Assembly (NCBI GenBank): GCA_964371945.1
Contig: CAYJPA010000117.1
Coordinates: 1-12,504, forward strand
DNA length: 12,504 nucleotides
DNA from: CAYJPA01 sp964371945
Lineage (GTDB): Bacteria; Chloroflexota; Chloroflexia; Thermomicrobiales; UBA6265
Reading direction: 5' to 3'
Positions 6,085 to 12,504 of the stretch are shown in pieces (the stretch's first letter is position 1; every line of letters begins with the position of its first letter). Under the pieces are notes generated by a model. That model was given only the letters and a program-made list of their open reading frames with translations, was not told the origin of the DNA and made no database searches. The position numbers were made by a program, and so were the translations under genes.

Positions 6085-6715
6085 CCCGCGCCTCCGCAAC
6101 CGCCTGAATGAGGACACGCGCTCGCTCTTCGATCCGGTCCCAGGCCGATTCCGCGACCGATTTGGCGTCGACCAAATTCCCGCCGAGCGCCACCGCGACC
6201 GCACCGGCACGAATGAATTCGCCCAGATTGTCAGCACTTACGCCACCGGTCGGAATGATCTTGAGTTGGGGGAGCGGACCACGGACATCTTTGAGGTATT
6301 GCGGACCGCCGACCGATGCTGGGAAAAGCTTCACGATCTTCGCGCCGGCCTGCCAGGCGGTGAGCAATTCGGTCGGCGTGAACCCGCCGATCACGGTCGG
6401 GATGCCATAGCGATTGCAGAGCTCGATCGTGGCGAGATTCACAGTGGGCGTGACGATGAACTCCGTCCCGGCCAGGATCGCGGTGCGCGCGGTCTCGGGG
6501 TCGAGCACGGTGCCGGCGCCGATAATCGCGCGATCGCCGACGGCATCGCGCACCTGTTCGATGACGGGGGCGGCGAGGCGATTGGTGAAGGTGAACTCGA
6601 TCGCGCGGACCCCACCGCGGACGAGCGCTTCGGTGAGCGGAACCGCGCGGGAAAGATCGTTCAGGCGCACGATTGCCACGATGCCATCCGCTTCGATCGT
6701 CTCAATCGCACTCAT
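6080..6715 (-). CDS. eda: KDPG/KHG aldolase (2-dehydro-3-deoxy-6-phosphogluconate aldolase)
   Basis: This class I aldolase splits 2-keto-3-deoxy-6-phosphogluconate into pyruvate and glyceraldehyde 3-phosphate, the last step of the Entner-Doudoroff and uronate routes; some members also act on 4-hydroxy-2-oxoglutarate. The trimeric TIM-barrel is clear: GIVAIVR with Arg17, IEFTFTN with the general acid/base Glu40, GAGTVLD (66-72), TPTVN (89-93, the Thr variant of the usual Pro-Gly), IGGFTPTE, KLFPA with Schiff-base Lys129, and IPTGGVS with GNLV for phosphate binding. At 211 aa it is full length. ATG 6715 has GGAG (6728-6725) nine bases upstream and is preferred over ATG 6730, which has no close site. 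It is convergent with the hydrolase and has an inverted repeat before it. No other Entner-Doudoroff gene is in the window, so the physiological substrate is open. Confidence 0.92.
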   Translation of the reverse strand: MSAIETIEADGIVAIVRLNDLSRAVPLTEALVRGGVRAIEFTFTNRLAAPVIEQVRDAVGDRAIIGAGTVLDPETARTAILAGTEFIVTPTVNLATIELCNRYGIPTVIGGFTPTELLTAWQAGAKIVKLFPASVGGPQYLKDVRGPLPQLKIIPTGGVSADNLGEFIRAGAVAVALGGNLVDAKSVAESAWDRIEERARVLIQAVAEARA

Positions 6716-6737
6716 TCGTTCGCTCTCCATCGCGTGA

Positions 6738-6755
6738 GATACCTGCGTTGGTATC
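6738..6755. promoter_or_regulatory. Inverted repeat before eda, possible operator
   Basis: GATACC-TGCGTT-GGTATC is a perfect 6-bp inverted repeat with a 6-bp centre, 23 bp upstream of the preferred aldolase start. TTGGTAT half-sites are known from operators of GntR-type regulators of uronate and gluconate genes, which would fit the neighbour, but the spacing here is wider than in those operators. It could also be a leader hairpin. No regulator gene is nearby. Confidence 0.35.
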
Positions 6756-6836
6756 CCCTATTCAACGCCGAACAGCATAGCACTCCGTTGTTGGATGGTT
6801 GCTTCGGAGAGCGACAAAATTCCGTGCGGACAATCC

Positions 6837-6866
6837 TTGACACCAAGTAGGCGATTTGATACGAAT
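6837..6866 (+). promoter_or_regulatory. Candidate sigma-70-like promoter toward the RHS gene
   Basis: A perfect TTGACA (6837-6842) is followed after exactly 17 bp by TACGAA (6860-6865), a poor -10. It points toward the RHS gene and would give an RNA leader of about 210 nt. The -35 match and spacing are good, the -10 is weak, so the call is tentative. Confidence 0.4.
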
Positions 6867-7085
6867 AGCGTAGCGCTTCATGATTGGTTGTTGAGAGGAC
6901 AGTATCGCGTGCGAACCCGGCGCACCGCCTGACCTCTGGATGACGTTACCCGCAAATTCGTGCGAGCCGCGCCGTCCCGACCATCCGATGAGCGCTTTCA
7001 ACCAAACCTGTTTGTTGACGGCCATGGCCCGCGGCTACCGCCTGGTTGCTCGTGTCACCGTCACCGCAAAATGGGAAGAGACCAC
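6867..7085 (+). other. Intergenic leader region before the RHS gene
   Basis: These about 220 bp carry no gene I can support. They contain possible RNA hairpins: GTGCG/CGCAC around 6908-6924, the palindrome GGCCATGGCC (7020-7029), and CAACCA (6999-7004) with TGGTTG (7043-7048) enclosing it. GGGAAGAG (7073-7080) is the ribosome-binding site of the next gene, five bases before ATG. I could not match the region to a known riboswitch. Confidence 0.4.
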
Positions 7086-10000
7086 ATGAGCAGTAACGGG
7101 CCCGCAACCGACGCTTGCTTCGACTCGCCAATTGAAAACAATGAAAGCGAACCACTCGGGCAGCTTCCGCCGACCGGCAGCGGAAAAAGGCGCCGCTGGA
7201 GGTACGGTCCGTTTCGAGCGCTCTTGCTGGTCGCGATTCTGCTCGCGCCGGACCTGCTCGATCCGATCTCCCGCACGGCGCCGCTCGTTCAATCGCATTC
7301 CGTCGCGGCGTCCGCGGGCAAGGCCAATCGCCTGCCTGACCCTAAGGAGCGGCATCAAGCAGCGCCGCCCGATCCCTCCGGCGCGCACCCACCCTATCCC
7401 CTGAACCACACGCTCGATGCGGAGCCCGTTCCACTTGGCGGCCCAACGAATGCTGATTTCGAAACGGAGAGTTACGACATCGGCACGCCGCCCACGAACG
7501 CGACCTTCGATACCGAGCCGTACGAGGTCGGCACCCAGCCCACGAACAACAATTTCGCGACCGGCACCTTCAGCGGTTGGACGACATCGGGTGGCGGCGT
7601 CAGCATCCAAACCACGGGCGGTCCGGAAGATCAATGGGCAAGAATGAACGGCACCAACGGCGCGGTGACGACCGATCCTTTCACGGTCGATGCCGCGGCT
7701 CAAGCAGTGTTGTTTGATTTAGGTTCGCTGAGCCCCAGCGGCACGGCTAGCGTCTATCTGTATGCCCTATCCGGCGCAAGCTACACCACGAGCAGCACGC
7801 TCCGCACCTTCTCCTGCTCGAACTGCAACAGCTTTGTGCTCCAGACGGCGAGTCTGGCCGCGTTCGCCGGGCAGTCGATCAAGTTGAAGTTCCTCCGGGT
7901 AGGCGGAACGATCGGCATCGACCGGGTGCGCCAGGCTGTCATCGCGGATGGGTTCGTCAACACCGACGACATCGATTGGGCCGGCGAGGGCTCCAACCCA
8001 TATCTAAAGCTTTACGACGGCGACCTGACGTCGAGCGCTATCACCATTGAGAGTGCTACGCAACTCATGACGATCCGCATCGCCGGGCTCTCATCCGGAT
8101 CGAATCAGGTCTACATCGACATCATGTCGGGAGGAACCTTCGGCACCGCGACCCGGGTCATCTCGACCGCGCCTGGAGACTGGAGCACATACCGCGTCAG
8201 TCTGGTCAATTGGATCGGACAGACCATCAAGGTGCGCGTTCGCCAGTTCACCGGATCGATCGGTGTCGACGATGTAGGAATCCAGCGGGTCGAGCTACCC
8301 GGCTGGACCCTCGAGGACATAACCCAGCTCGTCTCGGATGGCGGATCAGGATTTGCCGCGTTCGGCAACGATAGCTTGACGAGCAGCGCGTTCACGCTCT
8401 CCGCCGGCGTGCAGCAGGTTTCCATCAGGTTCAAAGAAGCCAGCAACGGAACCAGCCTCTATTTCGAGATGTTGCGAGGTCCGACTTTCTCGACAGTGGT
8501 TGCGCTGGACGGTGGTCCGCTCAGCGGCAGCCCAGGGCAGTGGGTCACCTACAAGAAGGCGATCAACACTTACGCCGGCGAAACGGTCAAGTTCCGCATC
8601 CGTCCGCAGCTCAGCGCCGTCACCGTCGATGATCTCGGGTTGACCGAAGCGATCATCCCCGGGTGGAGATTCGCCTCGAGCAGCGGCGCGGCTCAGGTCG
8701 GAGAAGACGCAAACGGCACCTATGCGAAGAGCTTTACCAGTAACGGCGCGATTCAACTCCGCACCAGCACCATCGATTTGGGCGTCGTCGACGACACCTC
8801 GTTCGCCGACGGGCGCTCCTTTGTCGTCAGTTATGCCATCGGCTATTCCAACCCGAGTTTGATTTATGTCGACTGGGTGCCTGATGTCGGGAGCTCGGTT
8901 CATCTCTATCAAGACTCCGCGAGCAGTCAAACCGGCTTCAGAAACGGCCGGGTGACGGTTTATGACAGCCTTTATCAAACCGGCCATTTTTGGATCAGCA
9001 TCACCGGCGGCGGGCGGCTTTACAGCTTCGGGGACAACGTCGCCCGGCAACAGCTCGCCGAACCATTTTCGCAGCAGGTTCGCTTCGCGGGCGGAAGCTC
9101 CGTCGACACCACCACCGGCAGTTTCGGGGTCAGTGGCACCGACCTGAGCATCCAGCGCGGGCCGCTTCCACTCATGCTCTCCCGCTACTACGCCGGCCAC
9201 AGCGACCGTCATGCCGAGTTCGGCTACCGCTGGTCGCATTCATTTGATTCCTTTGCCGCCACCTATGGCGGTGGCGATGTCGCGGTCGTCTTCGGCTCCG
9301 GCAAAGAGGAGTATTTCGACTGGAACACGGTCTACAGCTTCTTCACCGCGATCGACCCGCGGGTCACGAGCAAGTTGACCAAGGTTACGATCAACGGCGA
9401 TCTACTCTACAAACATGTCACCAAAGAAGGGGTGACCACCTACTTCGCGACCAACACCGCCGGCGACCTGATCAGCATCTCCGACCGCAACGGCAACCAG
9501 ATCACCGTCTACCGCGACTCGATAACCGGCCTGATCTCATCCGTCGAGGACGACGCCGGCCGCGCCTTGGCCTTCACCTACGACGGCAGCAACCAGCTCA
9601 TTGAAGTCACCGATCCCGCGGGCGGTACGGTCAGCTACGAGTACGACACGTCCGGCGATCTGGTCGCGGTGGAGCAGGCCATCGCCAGCGGCGCGACCCC
9701 GGCCCGCACGGAGTATGTCTACTCGCGTCATCGCCTGATCGAGATCAAGCAGCGGCAGGGCGACGAGACCAGCAACGCGATGGTCACGATCGTGACCAAC
9801 GAGCTGGACGACTACAACCGCGTGATCGCCCAGACCGACGCACAGACCAACACGATCCAGATCGCCTACCAGTCGCCTGGCGACGGCGTCACCGAAGTCA
9901 CCGACGCCCTCGCCAACATCACCACCTACTACTTCGACGCCTGGGCCCGGACAACGCATATCGTCTTGCCGGAGGGCTCAATCTCCCAGTTCGTCTTCGA

Positions 10001-12504
10001 TTCCGAAGGTCAACTTCAGAAGGTGATCGATGGGACCAACGGCGAATATGAGTTTCAATACAACGCCGATCTAGATCCCGATCAGATCACCGACCCACTC
10101 GATAGAGCGACAACGATCGACTGGGATGCCGTTCTTCATCTACCGACTGAAACAATTGTCGATCCGGGAGACCGCGGACAAGGTTTCCTCAACCTTCGAA
10201 GCGTTTATACCTACGACTCCGCTGGAAATTTGACACAGCTTGTTGTCGATCCGACCGACGCATCTCAACCAGGTTCTGAGCTCAATCTCGTTACGACACG
10301 GACCTACAACGCCAAGGGAATGACCACTCAGGAGACAGTCGATCCGGGATCATCACCACACCTCAACCTCGTGACAACCTACACCTACGATTCTTCTGGC
10401 TACTTGATGCTCTCCATGACCGTAGACCCCGGAACCACTCCGCATCTCAACCTTGTTACGACCTATACCTACGACTCCGCGGGTCGACTCAAAACGGAGA
10501 CCGACCCCAACCAGCACACGACGACGTACTCATATGACCTCGCGGGGCGGCTGATCGAGCGCGAGAACCATCTCGGCGAATCGATCTACTTTGGGCACGA
10601 TTTCGAGGGCCACGTCACCGCCGTCATGGATGCGCTTGGTCATACGGCGTACTTCACCTATGACGGCCGCGGGCTGATGACGACCAAAACGGACGGCGAA
10701 GACAACACGTGGAGTTACACCTACGACGACAACGGCCAACTCGAAACTGTTACGGATCCCCTCGAAAACGTTACGACCTACGAATACAACGATGACGGTC
10801 AAATTTCGACGATCACCGATCCGTTGGAGCACACGACGACATATGCCTACACCGAAACTGGGCAACTGGAGTTGGTCACCGATCCATTAGGCCGCGAGAC
10901 GGGATACGAGTACGACGAAGCGGGCAGGCTCTTCCGCACGATCAATGCCGATCTCTCGTACTGGGAATACGAATATGACGCCGCGGGTCGGTTGACCAAG
11001 ACCATCGACCCATTCGGACGCTGGACCACCAACGCGTACGACGCGGCCAATCGGCTTCTACAAGAAGTGGTCGATTCCGACAACCCGAATCTGTCCGGAG
11101 GCGAGCGCAATCAAGTCACTGCCTACGAATTCGATGCCGCCGGTCGCGACATCAGCACCACGATCGATCCAGGCGCCTCTCCCCACCTCAACTTAGTCAC
11201 AGCTAACGAGTACGACGCCGCTGGTCGGGTGATCAAAACGATTGACCCACTCAACAACTTCCAGGAGTACGTCTATTACCCCGGAGGTCAACTCGGCAGC
11301 CTCAAGGATGAGAATGGGCAGTTCACCTACTACGAATACGATGCGGCGAACCGCCAAACGGAAGTAACCAACCCGAATCAGCAGGTGACACTCTTCGGGT
11401 ATGACGCAGCGGGCAGACGGACCAGTATCACCAGCGGAGGCATTCTTACGAAATTCACGTACGACAACCGCGACTTGATGCTGAGTCAAGTTGTCGATCC
11501 CAATCCGCAAGGTCAATCAGGACATCTCACACTCACAACAACATACGCGTACGACGAACTTGGCCGGCGGATCACCGAAACTAATCCGAGGCAGGAATCG
11601 ACCACGTACGGGTTCGACGATGCGGGTCGCATGACCTCGATCACCGACGCCAAGGGCGAGATCGTTGAGCTCACGTACGACGCGGCCGGTCAATTGGATA
11701 CTGTCACGAATGCGCGTGGCTACGTAACCGACCATGACTGGGACATCAACGGCAGTCCCGACAAAACTACCGATGCCCTGCTAAACGTTGAGGAATACAC
11801 CTACAACGCAATCGGCCAACTGGTCGAACAGACCGATCGTCGCGGTGTTACCACCACGTACACCTACGATGGCGCCGGCAGCCCGGACACCGTCTACTAC
11901 CCCGCGTTCGGTGGAGCACCCGCGGGAACGATCGATTACACCTTCGACAGCGCAAACCGCCAAACAAGCATGACCGATGCGTTCGGCACAACGTTCTGGA
12001 CCTACGACGCGACGGATCACGTGCTCCAGGTCGATGGTCCATTCAGCGGCGACGCGATCGACTACACGTACGACGATGCCGGGCGCAAAGCGACGATGAC
12101 TCTGCCGGGCAGCAAGACGATCACCTACGGGCGAGACGCAGGCGGTCGGGTCACGAGCATTCAAGACTGGCAGAGTCAAACCACAGATATGACCTACACC
12201 GGGTCAGGCTCACTCGACGCCATTCTTCGTCCGAACGGAATCGACAGCAATTTCGACTACGACGCGGCCGGACGACTCAACGTCATCGAACACACGGACG
12301 GCGCGACATTGCTTGCCCGGTACGCATACGGTCTGGACGACAACGGCAACCGCACCCAAGTTGTCATTACGGGAACCGCCGTCACTGCCCACACCGAGAA
12401 CTACACCTACGACGAGCTCGACCGCATCCTCTCGGCAAGCTACGGACCTTCGGACAGCGTCTCCTGGACCTACGATGAGAACGGCAACCACCTGACTCAA
12501 ACGA
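7086..12504 (+). CDS. Giant secreted RHS/YD-repeat protein (partial, at least 1806 aa, runs off right edge)
   Basis: One frame is open from ATG 7086 (GGGAAGAG five bases upstream) to the edge. Order of parts: a 42-residue basic N-region and a short hydrophobic core ALLLVAILLAPDLL (45-58) like a long Sec signal, with a possible AxA-type cleavage near SVAASAG; a Pro/Gly linker with three 16-residue repeats (120-165); three similar beta-sandwich-like domains of about 120 aa (about 152-288, 290-406, 407-526) and a fourth, less similar one (527-660); a DUF6531-type segment from VDTTTGSFGVSGTDLSIQRG (673) with GYRWSHSFDS; then YD repeats from about residue 800, with the Y-x-Y-D-x-x-G-R-L pattern, to the end. 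RHS repeats build a closed shell that often encloses a C-terminal toxin. Signal, binding domains and repeats recall WapA-like wall proteins. The core domain and the C-terminal cargo are not in the window, so a toxin role is inference. Confidence 0.9.
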   Translation, partial: MSSNGPATDACFDSPIENNESEPLGQLPPTGSGKRRRWRYGPFRALLLVAILLAPDLLDPISRTAPLVQSHSVAASAGKANRLPDPKERHQAAPPDPSGAHPPYPLNHTLDAEPVPLGGPTNADFETESYDIGTPPTNATFDTEPYEVGTQPTNNNFATGTFSGWTTSGGGVSIQTTGGPEDQWARMNGTNGAVTTDPFTVDAAAQAVLFDLGSLSPSGTASVYLYALSGASYTTSSTLRTFSCSNCNSFVLQTASLAAFAGQSIKLKFLRVGGTIGIDRVRQAVIADGFVNTDDIDWAGEGSNPYLKLYDGDLTSSAITIESATQLMTIRIAGLSSGSNQVYIDIMSGGTFGTATRVISTAPGDWSTYRVSLVNWIGQTIKVRVRQFTGSIGVDDVGIQRVELPGWTLEDITQLVSDGGSGFAAFGNDSLTSSAFTLSAGVQQVSIRFKEASNGTSLYFEMLRGPTFSTVVALDGGPLSGSPGQWVTYKKAINTYAGETVKFRIRPQLSAVTVDDLGLTEAIIPGWRFASSSGAAQVGEDANGTYAKSFTSNGAIQLRTSTIDLGVVDDTSFADGRSFVVSYAIGYSNPSLIYVDWVPDVGSSVHLYQDSASSQTGFRNGRVTVYDSLYQTGHFWISITGGGRLYSFGDNVARQQLAEPFSQQVRFAGGSSVDTTTGSFGVSGTDLSIQRGPLPLMLSRYYAGHSDRHAEFGYRWSHSFDSFAATYGGGDVAVVFGSGKEEYFDWNTVYSFFTAIDPRVTSKLTKVTINGDLLYKHVTKEGVTTYFATNTAGDLISISDRNGNQITVYRDSITGLISSVEDDAGRALAFTYDGSNQLIEVTDPAGGTVSYEYDTSGDLVAVEQAIASGATPARTEYVYSRHRLIEIKQRQGDETSNAMVTIVTNELDDYNRVIAQTDAQTNTIQIAYQSPGDGVTEVTDALANITTYYFDAWARTTHIVLPEGSISQFVFDSEGQLQKVIDGTNGEYEFQYNADLDPDQITDPLDRATTIDWDAVLHLPTETIVDPGDRGQGFLNLRSVYTYDSAGNLTQLVVDPTDASQPGSELNLVTTRTYNAKGMTTQETVDPGSSPHLNLVTTYTYDSSGYLMLSMTVDPGTTPHLNLVTTYTYDSAGRLKTETDPNQHTTTYSYDLAGRLIERENHLGESIYFGHDFEGHVTAVMDALGHTAYFTYDGRGLMTTKTDGEDNTWSYTYDDNGQLETVTDPLENVTTYEYNDDGQISTITDPLEHTTTYAYTETGQLELVTDPLGRETGYEYDEAGRLFRTINADLSYWEYEYDAAGRLTKTIDPFGRWTTNAYDAANRLLQEVVDSDNPNLSGGERNQVTAYEFDAAGRDISTTIDPGASPHLNLVTANEYDAAGRVIKTIDPLNNFQEYVYYPGGQLGSLKDENGQFTYYEYDAANRQTEVTNPNQQVTLFGYDAAGRRTSITSGGILTKFTYDNRDLMLSQVVDPNPQGQSGHLTLTTTYAYDELGRRITETNPRQESTTYGFDDAGRMTSITDAKGEIVELTYDAAGQLDTVTNARGYVTDHDWDINGSPDKTTDALLNVEEYTYNAIGQLVEQTDRRGVTTTYTYDGAGSPDTVYYPAFGGAPAGTIDYTFDSANRQTSMTDAFGTTFWTYDATDHVLQVDGPFSGDAIDYTYDDAGRKATMTLPGSKTITYGRDAGGRVTSIQDWQSQTTDMTYTGSGSLDAILRPNGIDSNFDYDAAGRLNVIEHTDGATLLARYAYGLDDNGNRTQVVITGTAVTAHTENYTYDELDRILSASYGPSDSVSWTYDENGNHLTQT
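7443..7580 (+). repeat. Three 48-bp (16-aa) repeats in the RHS protein linker
   Basis: Residues 120-135, 136-151 and 152-165 follow the pattern PTNAxFxTExYxxGT. The third copy, PTNNNFATGTFSGW, continues into the first beta-sandwich domain, whose usual opening is N-x-x-F-x-x-G-x-F-x-G-W. The copies thus look like duplicated domain openings. Third codon positions differ between copies, so the duplication is not recent. Confidence 0.8.
7560..8663 (+). repeat. Tandem triplicated beta-sandwich-like domain in the RHS protein
   Basis: Three successive modules share an ending: FAGQSIKLKFLRVGGTIGID, then WIGQTIKVRVRQFTGSIGVD and YAGETVKFRIRPQLSAVTVD, each followed by R or D and V or L. Each module opens with a Trp (FSGW, DIDW, LPGW), spaced about 120 residues. 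The pattern resembles the jelly-roll modules that open N-x-S/D-F-E-x-G-x-x-x-G-W in secreted proteins, so carbohydrate or surface binding is a reasonable but unproven role. Confidence 0.65.
10143..11216 (+). repeat. Long-form YD repeats with a PHLNLVT core
   Basis: Besides ordinary YD units of about 21 residues, several units carry an extra block between the D-P and Y-x-Y-D positions. At 10356-10391 and 10440-10475 the residues PHLNLVTTYTYD are identical, 28 residues apart, and 11181-11216 has PHLNLVTANEYD. Degenerate relatives are the units with GFLNLRSVYTYD, SELNLVTTRTYN and, past this span, GHLTLTTTYAYD. Between the two identical blocks 7 of 12 codons differ, all synonymously. Confidence 0.75.

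Noticed and set aside
6908..6924. tRNA-like T-arm (5-bp stem, 7-nt loop)
   Set aside because: The loop does not read TTCRANN in either strand and no acceptor or anticodon arms fit around it.
6762..7025. Minus-strand frame of 87 codons in the intergenic region before the RHS gene
   Set aside because: No ribosome-binding site, no recognisable motif, and unbiased codon use; kept as non-coding.
6905..7085. Possible c-di-GMP (GEMM) riboswitch before the RHS gene
   Set aside because: Some pieces such as CTACCGCCTGGTTGC look suggestive, but the conserved order of the aptamer, including a GACGCAAAGC-like block, is not found.
8346..9239. Long minus-strand open frame of 297 codons under the RHS gene
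   Set aside because: It is antisense to a clear, domain-rich plus-strand gene; open antisense frames are common in high-GC coding sequence, and it has no recognisable domain.

Overview
The window is a 12.5-kb piece of a high-GC bacterial genome. It reads as an accessory region with mobile-element scars rather than a conserved core locus. The style of the genes (a large Sec-type RHS/YD-repeat surface protein, a FemAB-like transferase, a GH2 mannosidase with a KDPG aldolase) would fit a Chloroflexota/Thermomicrobia-like or another monoderm-like lineage. This taxonomic guess rests on general resemblance only and is low confidence.

Left part (1-1380): the 5' end of an IS66-type transposase gene runs off the left edge on the minus strand. 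It abuts a short plus-strand remnant that looks like the C-terminus of a HigA-type antitoxin. Then come two minus-strand genes, a three-histidine thiol-dioxygenase-like cupin (796-1380) and a very acidic 72-residue protein (462-680), the latter with its own candidate -10 box.

Middle part (1628-3448): a plus-strand pair diverges from the cupin gene, a FemAB/BioF2-like acyltransferase and a GNAT acetyltransferase, 17 nt apart and probably one operon. The GNAT stop codon lies inside an array of 7-bp tandem repeats.

Scarred part (3505-6012): an IS21-type left end with a truncated istA lies directly before a GH2 beta-mannosidase pseudogene. The pseudogene has lost its N-terminus, carries two frameshifts, and has a large internal deletion that removes most of the C-terminal third. 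It is followed at once by an alpha/beta-hydrolase that keeps its Ser-Asp-His residues but lacks about 35-45 residues after the nucleophile elbow. Convergent to it is an intact KDPG/KHG aldolase gene (6080-6715). Its stop codon also sits inside a heptad array of the same sequence family, on the opposite strand.

Right part (6731-12504): a 355-bp intergenic region with an inverted repeat before the aldolase and a plausible plus-strand promoter leads into one very large open frame (7086 to beyond the right edge, at least 1806 codons). It encodes a secreted RHS protein: a long signal peptide, a triplicated 16-residue linker, three or four tandem beta-sandwich-like domains, a DUF6531-type segment and about 1000 residues of YD repeats, some in an unusual long form with a PHLNLVT core. 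Its C-terminal core and any toxin domain lie outside the window.

The most unusual items are the heptad arrays overlapping stop codons, the cluster of neighbouring deletions and frameshifts next to the IS21 scar, and the duplicated modules inside the RHS protein.
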